From Acidobacteriota bacterium (GTDB lineage Bacteria; Acidobacteriota; Terriglobia; Acidiferrales; UBA7541), in the NCBI GenBank assembly GCA_013289955.1, contig JABCYZ010000006.1:1-64000 (forward strand): a DNA stretch of 64,000 bases, read 5' to 3'. The position numbers were made by a program, and so were the translations under genes. Positions 16,384-24,722 of this stretch are shown here, in pieces (position 1 is the first letter of the stretch; the number at the start of each line of letters is the position of its first letter). The notes under the pieces were generated by a model. It ran no database searches. It was not told where the DNA came from and saw only the letters and a list, made by a program, of their open reading frames with translations.

Positions 16384-18051
16384 TCAAATCTCCAGTATTA
16401 CCGGCAGGATTAGCGGGCGCTTGGACGTTTGTTTATTGATGTAACGCTTCAAGTCGACGCGGATTTTTTCCTTTATGACGCCCCAGTCGGATTTTTCCTC
16501 AGCGTTGGACTGCTCGACGGTTTTCAGGATGACTTCGCGTGCGCCGGCGATGAGTTCCTGGCCGTTGTCACTGAACATGCCACGGGTGACGATTTCTGGC
16601 TGAGACTCCATTTTGCCGGTGTGCTTGTCGATGGCAATGATCGGTACGACGATGCCGTCTTCGCTCAGATGCTTGCGGTCGCGGATCACCACTTCTTCGA
16701 TTTCTTCGAGAGAACCAGAATCGACGCACACACGGCCGGCCGTAACCGGGTCGCGGCGGCGAACCCCATCCTGAGTGAATTCGATGCACTTGCCATTTTC
16801 GAGAAGAAGGATTTCTCCGGAGACGCAGCCGAGTTGATGAGCGAGCGCGGCGTGGCGGAATAGGTGACGATATTCGCCGTGAACGGGAATGAAATACTTG
16901 GGCTTGACCAGCTGCAGGACGAGTTTTTGTTCTTCCTGGCTGGCGTGGCCGGAAACGTGAATGGTGCCGGCGGAATTGTCGTAATAGACAAGCGCGCGGC
17001 GGCGGAACATGTGGTCGAGCATGCGGAAGATAGCTTTTTCGTTGCCGGGAATGATGCGGGCGGAGAGGATGACGCTATCGTTTTCATCGACGGTGACGAA
17101 ACGGTGATTGTCGACGGCAATGCGCGAAAGGGAAGACATCGGTTCAGCTTGGCTGCCGCTGGCGAGAATGATGATGCGTTTGGGATCGAAGTTGCGAATG
17201 TCTTGCGGGCGGACGACCATGCCGTCAGGAATGCGCAAGTAATTCATGGAGTGCGCGATTTCGACGTTGTCGACCATGCTGCGGCCGACGAAGGCAACCT
17301 TGCGGCCGACACGTCCGGCGACATCGATGACTTGCTGGATGCGGTGGATCGATGAGGCGAAACAGGAAAGAATGACGCGGCGCGGCGCAGAACGGCAGAG
17401 CTCTTCGATGCGCGGGACGATGGCGCGCTCAGAAGGAGTGAAGCCGGGGCGCTCGACGTTGGTTGAGTCGCTGAAAAGGGCGAGAACGCCTTCGGCGCCG
17501 TAGCGGGCAAAAGTGTGGAGATCGAAGGGGGCGCCGTCGACGGGGGTCTGATCGATCTTGAAGTCACCAGTGTGAATGATGACGCCGACCGGTGTGCGGA
17601 CGGCGAGGGCGACGCAGTCGATGGTGCTGTGCGTGACCGGGATGAATTCGATTTCGTAAGGGCCGATCTCGACCAGGCGGCCGGGAAGAACTTCGCGGAG
17701 AGTGGTGGAATCGAGGAGGCCGGCTTCTTCGAGGCGCTTTTTGACGAGGGCGAGCGTAAAGCGCGTGCCATAAACAGGAACATTCAGATCGCGGAGAATG
17801 TAGGCGAGGGCGCCGATATGATCTTCGTGGCCGTGGGTCAGGACAATGGCACGGACGTGCTGGCGATTTTGCTTGAGGTAGGTGATGTCGGGGATGACGA
17901 GGTCGACGCCGAGGAGTTCGGATTCGGGGAACATCATGCCGGCATCGATGACGAGGATATCGTCACCGAGACGAAGAACCATCATGTTCATTCCAAATTC
18001 GCCGAGACCGCCGAGGGGGATTGCGAGTAGAGACTGCGTAGACTTACTCAA
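16384..18051 (-). CDS. rnj: Ribonuclease J
   Basis: A 555-residue metallo-beta-lactamase/beta-CASP nuclease that processes and degrades RNA from both 5' ends and internal sites. The metal-binding motif HGHEDH lies at residues 73-78. Further metal ligands include THSTIDC around 163 and GDFKID, and the late HVSGHAS and PVHGEYRH motifs are characteristic of beta-CASP enzymes. The length matches RNase J. Translation appears to start at TTG 18051 with GGAG about 11 nt upstream; an ATG between them is out of frame and closes at once. It is convergent with the small exported-protein gene. Confidence 0.95.
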   Translation of the reverse strand: MSKSTQSLLAIPLGGLGEFGMNMMVLRLGDDILVIDAGMMFPESELLGVDLVIPDITYLKQNRQHVRAIVLTHGHEDHIGALAYILRDLNVPVYGTRFTLALVKKRLEEAGLLDSTTLREVLPGRLVEIGPYEIEFIPVTHSTIDCVALAVRTPVGVIIHTGDFKIDQTPVDGAPFDLHTFARYGAEGVLALFSDSTNVERPGFTPSERAIVPRIEELCRSAPRRVILSCFASSIHRIQQVIDVAGRVGRKVAFVGRSMVDNVEIAHSMNYLRIPDGMVVRPQDIRNFDPKRIIILASGSQAEPMSSLSRIAVDNHRFVTVDENDSVILSARIIPGNEKAIFRMLDHMFRRRALVYYDNSAGTIHVSGHASQEEQKLVLQLVKPKYFIPVHGEYRHLFRHAALAHQLGCVSGEILLLENGKCIEFTQDGVRRRDPVTAGRVCVDSGSLEEIEEVVIRDRKHLSEDGIVVPIIAIDKHTGKMESQPEIVTRGMFSDNGQELIAGAREVILKTVEQSNAEEKSDWGVIKEKIRVDLKRYINKQTSKRPLILPVILEI

Positions 18052-18117
18052 AGATAGATCATCTCCGTAAGGTGCTAGGGAATCGTATCACAGTGGCGCA
18101 CCAGCCGCCGTTTGCGC

Positions 18118-18450
18118 CTAGCGATCACCGGGGCTGAAGAGGTGAGCGATGAAAACAAGCAATACCGCGCCTACTGTGGCGGCCGCAAGCGAATAGAGGA
18201 AACCTCCGCCGTAAATATTCAGGCGCATGAAAATCCAGCCGCCGATGAAGGAGCCAACGACGCCGAGAATGATGTCGGTGATGCAACCGAAGCCGCGGCC
18301 GCGCGAGATTTTTCCGGCGAGCCACCCGGCGATGAGGCCGATCAGGATCCAGCCCCAGAAGCCGCTGGGGAAATAGATCGCGACACCCTTTGTTTCAAAG
18401 AGCGCGCCGAGCAGCGAGACGGACGTTGTTGCAGAGCAAATGGCGAACAT
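18118..18450 (-). CDS. GlsB/YeaQ/YmgE family membrane protein
   Basis: A 110-residue integral membrane protein of the transglycosylase-associated / GlsB family. It has the hallmark GLIAGWLAGKISRGRGFGCITDI and GVVGSFIGGWIF sequences spread over three hydrophobic segments. It carries an extra N-terminal stretch compared with the typical 80-residue members. The ATG at 18450 has GGAGGCTGA immediately upstream. Family members are often stress-induced in Gram-positive and enteric bacteria; the exact role is unknown. It lies 66 bp upstream of rnj on the same strand. Confidence 0.88.
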   Translation of the reverse strand: MFAICSATTSVSLLGALFETKGVAIYFPSGFWGWILIGLIAGWLAGKISRGRGFGCITDIILGVVGSFIGGWIFMRLNIYGGGFLYSLAAATVGAVLLVFIAHLFSPGDR

Positions 18451-18617
18451 TCAGCCTCCAGGAACTATGATGCGTTTTGAGAAAGAAATGGCGCCGAGTA
18501 GTCTAGCAGACGAGTCGATATTGCGTCATGCTTTGCGGGGGCTTGGTATTGTCCTAATTTGAATGATGCCTTAGGAAGGGTGAAAGGTGGGAGTGAGTTA
18601 GTTGCCCTTTCAATCGG

Positions 18618-19007
18618 TCAAAGGCTGTACGCCAGCGGATGCTTGGGCTCGTAGAGCATGATGTCGTCCGCGCCAGGCACGGCCATCATGACCACGAGTC
18701 CGTACCCTTGATCCTGAACTTCGCCGTGGAACTCCGCTCCTTTGCCCTTCAGTTCAGCGACCGTGTGTGAGATGTCGTCGCACATCAAGGAGATCAGATG
18801 GTGCCGCGGCGATTCGTACGTCTTGCCATCGTAGACGCTGTGGGTCGGGTGCACGCCCATCTCACTCCGCCCGGTCTTGAAGATCAGCCAACCCGCGCCT
18901 CCGCCCAGCGCATCCTCGACGTAGGGCCAGCCGAGGACGTCGCGAAGGAATGCGCGCGTTGCGGGGGCATCGTCGGAATAAATCAGGGTGTGGATGCTGG
19001 TGATCAT
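18618..19007 (-). CDS. VOC family protein
   Basis: A 129-residue single-domain glyoxalase/bleomycin-resistance fold protein. It begins MITSIHTLIYSDDAPATRAFL and contains the edge strands HHLISLMCDD and the C-terminal VPGADDIMLYEP. The metal-ligand pattern (His near the N-terminus, His in the middle, Glu near the end) is recognisable, but the substrate cannot be told. It is unlike the two-domain VOC protein at 837. Confidence 0.82.
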   Translation of the reverse strand: MITSIHTLIYSDDAPATRAFLRDVLGWPYVEDALGGGAGWLIFKTGRSEMGVHPTHSVYDGKTYESPRHHLISLMCDDISHTVAELKGKGAEFHGEVQDQGYGLVVMMAVPGADDIMLYEPKHPLAYSL

Positions 19008-19146
19008 CAGACTGAACTACTGAAATCGCCTAGGATTGTACTATTTCGGTCTATTCCCAATCAAGAAGCCGTTCATCGCAGTGGAGATCGAAATTAAGAC
19101 ACTACCGGGAGCTTGGCGGTTGGGGGGGAGGGGGCAAGCCTCTCAC

Positions 19147-20214
19147 CTACGGAGCGGGAGAAGCGGGTTGCTGTTGCGTCATGCAATGGATGGTGCCAAG
19201 GCCGAGGACCAGGTCGCGGCAGTGAATACCGATGATCTTGCGAGTGGAGAAAAGTTTGGCGAGCGTACTCAGGGCGGCGCGATCGTTGGCGTCGTTGAAG
19301 GTGGGGACGAGGACGATTTTGTTGGCGATGTAAAAATTGGCGTAGCTGGCGGGTAGGCGTTGGCCGTCGAAGAAAACTGGGGCGGGCATGGGGAGCGTTT
19401 CGACGCGCAACGGGCCGCCATCCTGGTCGCGCATCTTTTTTAGCAGCGAGAGATTTTCCTGAAGCGGAGCGTAGTTGGCGTCGATGGGATCGTTCTCGAC
19501 GACGGTGACGACCGTTCGGGGATCGACGAATCTTGCGAGGTCGTCGACGTGGCCGTGGGTGTCATCGCCGGCGATTCCGTTTTTTAGCCAGAGAAGATTG
19601 GTTACGCCGAAATGATTTTTGAAGATTTCGGCGTAGTCTTCGCGCGTGAAGCCGGGGTTGCGTTCCTGCGTTCTGCTGAGGAGGCATTCTTCGGTCGTGA
19701 GCAGTGAGCCCAGACCGTTGACGTCGATGCTGCCGCCTTCGAGGACGATGCGGCGGCCCTTGTGGACGGGTTGCCAGACGCGGCGCTTGAGTTTCTTGTT
19801 TGCGGCAGAAACGACCAGGGCGTCTTTCTTGTGATTTTCGTATTTGGCCCAGCCGTTGAAGCGCCAGTTTGTGTAAACGACCTCGCCTGAAGAATTCTGC
19901 AAGCAGATGGGGCCGGAGTCCCGCATCCATCCGCGATCGGTGGGAATGCGGAAGAAATCGACGGCGGCGAGATTGGCGCCGGATTTTTTCAGGATGGTGC
20001 GGACGCGTGATTCGGCCTCGCGATTTTCGACAAGCAGATAGACGCGCTCGACTTCTGAAAGATGGCGGACGATTTCGGCGAAGGCCCAGGGGATCGGAGA
20101 AAATTTGCCGGGCCAGTCGGTGAGTTCGTGCGGCCAGCCTAGCCACGTGGCTTCATGAGGGGCCCATTCGGCGGGCATTGTGAAACCGAGAGAATACGGA
20201 GTTGAGTTAGTCAT
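19147..20214 (-). CDS. aguA: Agmatine deiminase
   Basis: A 355-residue member of the peptidyl-arginine-deiminase/agmatine-deiminase family, converting agmatine to N-carbamoylputrescine and ammonia. Diagnostic segments are the DRGWMRDSGP substrate block, NGIAGDDTHGHVDDLARFV with the catalytic His, and the C-terminal GTIHCMTQQ with the nucleophilic Cys. The start is ATG 20214; 12 upstream in-frame codons come from an intergenic repeat and look non-coding. It lies 60 bp downstream of the amidase gene on the same strand, so the pair acts as one unit for agmatine to putrescine. Confidence 0.93.
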   Translation of the reverse strand: MTNSTPYSLGFTMPAEWAPHEATWLGWPHELTDWPGKFSPIPWAFAEIVRHLSEVERVYLLVENREAESRVRTILKKSGANLAAVDFFRIPTDRGWMRDSGPICLQNSSGEVVYTNWRFNGWAKYENHKKDALVVSAANKKLKRRVWQPVHKGRRIVLEGGSIDVNGLGSLLTTEECLLSRTQERNPGFTREDYAEIFKNHFGVTNLLWLKNGIAGDDTHGHVDDLARFVDPRTVVTVVENDPIDANYAPLQENLSLLKKMRDQDGGPLRVETLPMPAPVFFDGQRLPASYANFYIANKIVLVPTFNDANDRAALSTLAKLFSTRKIIGIHCRDLVLGLGTIHCMTQQQPASPAP

Positions 20215-20225
20215 CGAAGAAAAGA

Positions 20226-20270
20226 ATTTAACACAGAGGACGCAGAGCACACAGAGAGCACAAAGAAGAA
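20226..20270. repeat. CACAGAG-type intergenic repeat, copy 1
   Basis: A purine-rich, A/C/G element with CACAGAGG, CGCAGAG, CACACAGAGAG and CACAAAG units, between aguA and aguB. Related CACAGAG-rich intergenic elements are scattered through many environmental bacterial genomes. A second copy lies at 59768-59820 in this window. It inflates the apparent N-terminus of the aguA reading frame. Confidence 0.5.
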
Positions 20271-20274
20271 ACGA

Positions 20275-21165
20275 TCATTCGCCGAGCCAGCGATTGAGGA
20301 TGGGTTGGTAGGCGTCGATGCGGCGATCGCGAAGGAAGGGCCAGTTGCGGCGCGTTTCTTCACTTTGCGCGGGGTCGCATTCCACTACCAGGATTTCTTC
20401 TTTCTCGTTGGAGGCTTCGGAGAGGATACGGCCGAAGGGATCGGCGACGAAAGAATTTCCCCAGAATTCGAGACCGGGGTCGCCTTTTTCAGGTTTACCT
20501 TCGTAGCCCACGCGGTTGGCGACCGCAACATAAACTCCGTTGGCGATGGCGTGGGCGCGCTGAATGGTACGCCAGGCATCCAGCTGGGCTGCGCCGAATT
20601 GGGCTTTTTCATGAGGATGCCAGCCGATGCTGGTGGGATAAAAAATGACCTCGGCGCCCTGCAATGCGGTGAGGCGCGAACCTTCCGGATACCACTGGTC
20701 CCAGCAAATCTGCACGCCGATGCGGCCGTAGGCGGTATCGAAATTCGGGAAGCCGAGATCGCCGGGCGTGAAATAAAATTTCTCGTAATAGAGAGGATCG
20801 TCGGGGATGTGCATCTTGCGGTATTTGCCGCGAAGAGAGCCGTCAGCGTCGAGGATGGCGCAGGTGTTGTGGTAAACGCCGGCGGCCCGGCGTTCGAAGA
20901 GGGAAGCGACGACAACAACCTTATTCTCCTTCGCGATTTTTGAGAGCGCCTCGGTGGACGGGCCGGGGATGGCTTCGGCGAGGTGGAAAAGGTCGGCGTC
21001 CTCGGTCCGGCAGAAATATTCGCCGCGAAAAAGCTCATCCATGCAGATGATTTGCGCGCCGCGCGCGGCAGCTTCACGGATTTTCTCGATGGCGCGCGAA
21101 AGATTTTCATCGGCATTGGCGGTGCTGCGCATCTGAATCAAGCCGATTGTGAATTTCTTTGTCAT
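20275..21165 (-). CDS. aguB: N-carbamoylputrescine amidase
   Basis: A 296-residue nitrilase-superfamily enzyme that hydrolyses N-carbamoylputrescine to putrescine, CO2 and ammonia. The catalytic triad is visible: Glu44 in CMDELF, Lys117 in GKYRKMH and Cys154 in QICWDQWYPE. The last motif, with WDQWYPE, is typical of AguB rather than of other amidases. It is first in a two-gene unit with aguA and diverges from the deoxyhypusine-synthase-like gene. The start at ATG 21165 has no strong Shine-Dalgarno. Confidence 0.93.
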   Translation of the reverse strand: MTKKFTIGLIQMRSTANADENLSRAIEKIREAAARGAQIICMDELFRGEYFCRTEDADLFHLAEAIPGPSTEALSKIAKENKVVVVASLFERRAAGVYHNTCAILDADGSLRGKYRKMHIPDDPLYYEKFYFTPGDLGFPNFDTAYGRIGVQICWDQWYPEGSRLTALQGAEVIFYPTSIGWHPHEKAQFGAAQLDAWRTIQRAHAIANGVYVAVANRVGYEGKPEKGDPGLEFWGNSFVADPFGRILSEASNEKEEILVVECDPAQSEETRRNWPFLRDRRIDAYQPILNRWLGE

Positions 21166-21319
21166 AAAATTTAGTTTATCATGCTCGTAGAAACATTTTG
21201 TGTTGCGTTTTGTTCTTTCCTTCGGGATGCATTTGTAATATCAATCGTTACGAAACTAGCATATTGGGACTTGGTGTGAAGTTCTGAAACAGAAGCGCAG
21301 GAAAGTTCGAGGAGAGAAG

Positions 21320-22402
21320 ATGGCAAAGCGGCAAGAAAAGACGGTCACGGGGCGCGTACTGCACGATCCGGTGAAGGATAAGTTGCGGCCGATGTTTCCG
21401 ATTGATCTGTCGAAATGCCGCACCATCGACGAACTGGTTCGCGCGATGGGCAATACCGCGTTCACCGGACGGCAGATTGGCGACGCCGCGGACGTTCTGG
21501 AAACGATGGCGCGCGACAAAGACTGTTTCGTGGTGATGACACTTTCCGGCGCGTTGACGGTTGCGAAGATGGGATTTATTTTTTGCGATTTGATCGAGAG
21601 CGGATTGATCAAGGCTGTCGTTTCCACTGGGGCGCTGATGGCGCATGGGCTTGTTGAGGCAACCGGACATTCGCATTTCCGCTACGACCCCAGCAAAATG
21701 GACGACAAGACATTGTTCGAGGCGGGATACAACCGCGTTTACGATTCGCTCGAGCCGGAAGTGAATCTGGATCACGTGGAAGAAGTGATGGATGACGTGC
21801 TCTCGAACTGGGACGCGGAAGAAGTAGCATGCAGCTGGAAGATTCATCGCAAGATCGGCGAAACGCTGCACAAACAAGGCGCCGGGCGGGGAATTCTTAA
21901 ATCCGCCTACGAGCACAACGTGCCGGTGTTTGTGCCGGCGTTCAGCGATTCGGAATTGGGAATCGATTTTGCGCTGCAGAAAATCGCCCGCCTGCAGGAA
22001 GGGAAGCCGCTGTTGCGATTCGATCCGTTCGAGGACTTCGAGAAGTTCGCGGACACGATGCTGGCCACAAAGCGCATGGGCCTCTTTACGGTAGGAGGAG
22101 GCGTTCCGCGGAATTGGTCGCAGCAGTTTGGAGTTTACGCGGAGCTTCTGGCGCGGCGCGGCTACAAGAAAATCCCGCTGAAAAGATACAACTACGGCGT
22201 GCGGATTTGCCCGGAACCGGTGCACTGGGGCGGGCTAAGCGGGAGCACGTACACGGAAGCGGTGTCGTGGGGCAAGTTTGTTCCGCCGGAAGAGGGCGGG
22301 AAGTTCGCGGAAGTGTTTGACGACGCGACGGTGGCCTTGCCGTTGATCGTAGGGGCGGTGCTAGACCGCATTGGGTATTTCAAGCGCGGGAAGCAGGGAT
22401 AG
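21320..22402 (+). CDS. Deoxyhypusine-synthase-like enzyme, probable homospermidine synthase
   Basis: A 360-residue member of the deoxyhypusine synthase family. It contains VVMTLSGALTVAKMG, VEATGHSHFRYD and the C-terminal TEAVSWGKF motif, in which Lys319 corresponds to the catalytic lysine that forms the enzyme-aminobutyl imine. Hypusination of eIF5A does not occur in bacteria, so another acceptor must be used. Next to genes that make putrescine, the likely reaction is NAD-dependent aminobutyl transfer to putrescine to give homospermidine (plant homospermidine synthases arose from this family). The ATG at 21320 has AGGAGAGAAG upstream. The exact product is inference. Confidence 0.8.
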   Translation: MAKRQEKTVTGRVLHDPVKDKLRPMFPIDLSKCRTIDELVRAMGNTAFTGRQIGDAADVLETMARDKDCFVVMTLSGALTVAKMGFIFCDLIESGLIKAVVSTGALMAHGLVEATGHSHFRYDPSKMDDKTLFEAGYNRVYDSLEPEVNLDHVEEVMDDVLSNWDAEEVACSWKIHRKIGETLHKQGAGRGILKSAYEHNVPVFVPAFSDSELGIDFALQKIARLQEGKPLLRFDPFEDFEKFADTMLATKRMGLFTVGGGVPRNWSQQFGVYAELLARRGYKKIPLKRYNYGVRICPEPVHWGGLSGSTYTEAVSWGKFVPPEEGGKFAEVFDDATVALPLIVGAVLDRIGYFKRGKQG

Positions 22403-22459
22403 GCGGGGGGCCGTGAGTCAGGGGCCTCGGTTCGTGAGAGTGATGAGCGGAGGTGAAGA

Positions 22460-23107
22460 ATGGCGCAGTCGCGGGCAGCGATCAGCAAACCTTTGTATGA
22501 CGTGCACCCGGGAGTGGCGATGGTAGAGAAGTGGATTGCGGAATTGAAAGGCAAGACCGGACGGTCGCTCGAGGAATGGATTGCGCTGGCGAAGAAGGAA
22601 GGGCCGAAAGAGGACAAAGCGCGGCGCGAGTGGCTAAAGACGAAACACAAACTGGGTACAAACAGCGCTTGGTGGATTTCGGAGCGCGTGGATGGGAGGG
22701 GCGGCGAGGAGGACTCGCCGGAGGCCTATTTGAAGACGGCGGTGGTGTATGTAGACGAGCAGTATGCGGGAGCGAAGGAGAAGTTGCGGCCGGTTTATGT
22801 GGCTTTGCTTCGGCTGGGGAAATCTCTGGGCGCGGATGTGAAAGCGTGTCCTTGCAAGACAATGGTGCCGCTCTATCGCGGGCATGTTTTCGCGCAGATC
22901 AAGCCAACGACGAATACGCGTATCGATTTGGGTTTTGCGCTTACGCATTACAAGGGGAAATTGCCTAAGAGAATTATCGATACCGGTGGCCTGGCGAAAA
23001 AGGACCGGATTACGCATCGCATTCCGGTCGAGTCCGTGGATGAGATTGATGCGGAAGTCGAGAATTGGTTGAAGACGGCCTACGATTTGGATGCGAAGGA
23101 GAAGTAA
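22460..23107 (+). CDS. DUF4287/DUF5655 protein
   Basis: A 215-residue protein with an N-terminal DUF4287-like helical segment (residues about 20-80: VEKWIAELKGKTGRSLEEWI, then WLKTKHKLG) and a C-terminal DUF5655-like domain (about 95-210). The latter has CPCKTMVPLYRGHVFAQI and the WLKTAYDLDAKE end. Neither domain has an established biochemical role; DUF5655 is found in predicted transport or YdhG-like contexts. It starts at ATG 22460 with GGAGGTGAAGA upstream and follows the deoxyhypusine-synthase-like gene by 57 bp. Confidence 0.8.
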   Translation: MAQSRAAISKPLYDVHPGVAMVEKWIAELKGKTGRSLEEWIALAKKEGPKEDKARREWLKTKHKLGTNSAWWISERVDGRGGEEDSPEAYLKTAVVYVDEQYAGAKEKLRPVYVALLRLGKSLGADVKACPCKTMVPLYRGHVFAQIKPTTNTRIDLGFALTHYKGKLPKRIIDTGGLAKKDRITHRIPVESVDEIDAEVENWLKTAYDLDAKEK

Positions 23108-23237
23108 AGAAGCAAGGACCTAAAGAAGCAAAAAAGAGAAAGAGTTTGGACGGGCTGCTCAGAGAGCACCGCCGGGAAAAGAATCGGGAATCCTCAGAGA
23201 TTCGCCAATGCGCTGACGTAAGACCCGGAAAAGGGAG

Positions 23238-23795
23238 TTAGTCGTCTTCGCCGATGAGGATGGCGGCGCCGAGGACAGTGGTCCAGAGGCCGCGCTTGTC
23301 GCCCACGGCGGATTGGGTGACGTTCATGGTGCGAACGATTTTGTTGGAAATGCGGTAGACCTCTTTTTTTTCGTCGAAGCTGAGATCAGGGTCAAATTCC
23401 ACGTTCAAAGTGGTGGCAAGCATTTCCGCGGCGAGCTCTTCGGCGTATTCGCCGGCGACTTCTTCTGTTTCGCCGAACGAGTGATGCTCGGAAAGATAGC
23501 CGTACATTAATTTATCGCTGGGGAGCGCAAGGCCGATGCTTGCGGCGATGAGGCGGTGCGCTTCCTTGGTGGAATTTTCGCTGATGACGGTGAAAGCCAC
23601 CTGGCCCGGCTTGATGTGCTTCAACCCTTCGCTGCGGGAAATCAATTTACAATTGGGCGGGAAGATCGAGGAGACGCGAACGATGTTGCACGCGGCGATG
23701 CCTGCATTGCGCAGGGCGAGCTCAAAGCTCGAAAGTCTTTCGCGATGTTTTCCGACGCCTTTGGTGAGAAAGATCTTCTTCGCGACGAACGCCAT
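23238..23795 (-). CDS. pdaD: Pyruvoyl-dependent arginine decarboxylase
   Basis: A 185-residue proenzyme that decarboxylates arginine to agmatine. It self-cleaves between Ser42 and Ser43 in [11 protein letters not shown], producing the pyruvoyl cofactor. The N-terminal [20 protein letters not shown] and the [12 protein letters not shown] segment with [11 protein letters not shown] are family hallmarks. I chose ATG 23795: the longer frame (TTG 23864) would begin inside the spacer of a good promoter at 23855-23883 and cannot be on that transcript. It converges with the DUF4287 gene. With aguA and aguB it completes arginine to putrescine. Confidence 0.93.
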   Translation of the reverse strand: MAFVAKKIFLTKGVGKHRERLSSFELALRNAGIAACNIVRVSSIFPPNCKLISRSEGLKHIKPGQVAFTVISENSTKEAHRLIAASIGLALPSDKLMYGYLSEHHSFGETEEVAGEYAEELAAEMLATTLNVEFDPDLSFDEKKEVYRISNKIVRTMNVTQSAVGDKRGLWTTVLGAAILIGEDD

Positions 23796-23830
23796 GGTGC
23801 CGGGTTGTGGTGCCTCCGTGAGTGGAGTTA

Positions 23831-23850
23831 CAGCGGAAATTTTTCCGCTG
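23831..23850. promoter_or_regulatory. Perfect palindrome at the predicted pdaD transcription start
   Basis: CAGCGGAAA, two bases, TTTCCGCTG: a 20-bp inverted repeat with 9-bp arms, starting about at the expected +1 of the pdaD promoter on the minus strand. The placement fits a repressor operator; it could also be a 5'-UTR hairpin. No U-tract follows. Confidence 0.45.
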
Positions 23851-23854
23851 TTGA

Positions 23855-23883
23855 AAAATAACAAGAAGGTATTGCAGTGTCAA
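23855..23883 (-). promoter_or_regulatory. Sigma-70-like promoter of pdaD
   Basis: On the minus strand, TTGACA (23878-23883) and TATTTT (23855-23860) are separated by 17 bp. The predicted start is near 23848, giving a leader of about 53 nt before ATG 23795. It supports the shorter start of pdaD. Confidence 0.6.
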
Positions 23884-23955
23884 ACGAATTCGCGGGTTTT
23901 TTGCCGCGAGCGGCCACGAAAATGAATGAATTGTGACAAGAATCTCGATACGCGG

Positions 23956-24498
23956 TCAGGAATCGCCTGCGAGGTGCTGGAGCAGCTTGCCGAGGGGCTT
24001 GCAGAGCGCAAGGACTTTGCCCAAATCGTCGGCGCTGAAGTCCGGGCCGGCGTGTTTGGCGCTGGCGCCTTTGCGGCTCACTTGAATAACGCCAACGACC
24101 TTGTCGCCGGAAAGAATCGGAGCGCTGATCAGTTTCTGGATAAGCTCGGAGCTTTCGCCGCCAATCTTCACCCCCTCAAAAACGGTGGCATGACGGACGC
24201 TGGCAAAATTGTTGATGATGTCCGGACGGCTCTCGCGAGCCGTTTTCGCAGCGATGGCGGAAGTGCTGGAAAGCGGGATAAAGCCGACTTGTTTGAGCGA
24301 TTCCGGCACGAGAAAATGAAGGTGGCGCCAGCGGGTAGAAACGCCCATGAGGGCGACTTCGTCGGGCTTTACCCCGAGATTCTTGGCGATGCGTTCCGCG
24401 ATGCCGGGCAGGGATATCTGGGACGTGGCCGCGTCGTCCGATGCAACGGCGTTGGCGATACGTTCCAGCTCCGAGACGAGGCTGAGGCTAGTAGTCAT
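23956..24498 (-). CDS. GAF domain protein
   Basis: A 180-residue stand-alone GAF-type sensory domain. The start is ATG 24498; 24 upstream codons are likely non-coding. The fold shows in FIPLSSTSAIAAKTA, the NNFASVRHATVFEG core and SAPILSGDKVVGVIQVSRKG, followed by the closing helix DDLGKVLALCKPLGKLL. No effector domain is attached and the ligand is unknown. It is divergent from the sdh operon, with about 220 bp between start codons that contain the sdh promoter. Confidence 0.82.
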   Translation of the reverse strand: MTTSLSLVSELERIANAVASDDAATSQISLPGIAERIAKNLGVKPDEVALMGVSTRWRHLHFLVPESLKQVGFIPLSSTSAIAAKTARESRPDIINNFASVRHATVFEGVKIGGESSELIQKLISAPILSGDKVVGVIQVSRKGASAKHAGPDFSADDLGKVLALCKPLGKLLQHLAGDS

Positions 24499-24640
24499 TG
24501 GATATCCGTTAGGCACGCGAAGTCTGCCAGGCGGGAGGAGCCGGGCGGATACCATCCGTCGTATGTTCATTTAAGCGACAAAGCGCGTGGGGCGCAACGA
24601 ATTTTCCGGAAGCGCGTGTCCGAGATAGGAACAGCCTGGC

Positions 24641-24669
24641 TTGCATCGCTGTTTTCAACTGCCTATACT
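24641..24669 (+). promoter_or_regulatory. Probable sdhCAB promoter
   Basis: TTGCAT (24641-24646) and TATACT (24664-24669) with a 17-bp spacer, about 54 nt before the sdhC ATG. The -10 matches the consensus at five of six positions. Confidence 0.55.
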
Positions 24670-24722
24670 GAACGAGCCGCGATTCTTCATCGCCCTTCAC
24701 CAACGCACGCGGCGGAGAGGGC

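Noticed and set aside
21320..22402. Hypusine modification of a translation factor
   Set aside because: Bacteria lack eIF5A, and no candidate acceptor protein is encoded here; polyamine synthesis fits the neighbourhood better.
23796..23864. N-terminal extension of the arginine decarboxylase from TTG 23864
   Set aside because: The TTG lies within the spacer of a good promoter, and the extension has no counterpart in the family.
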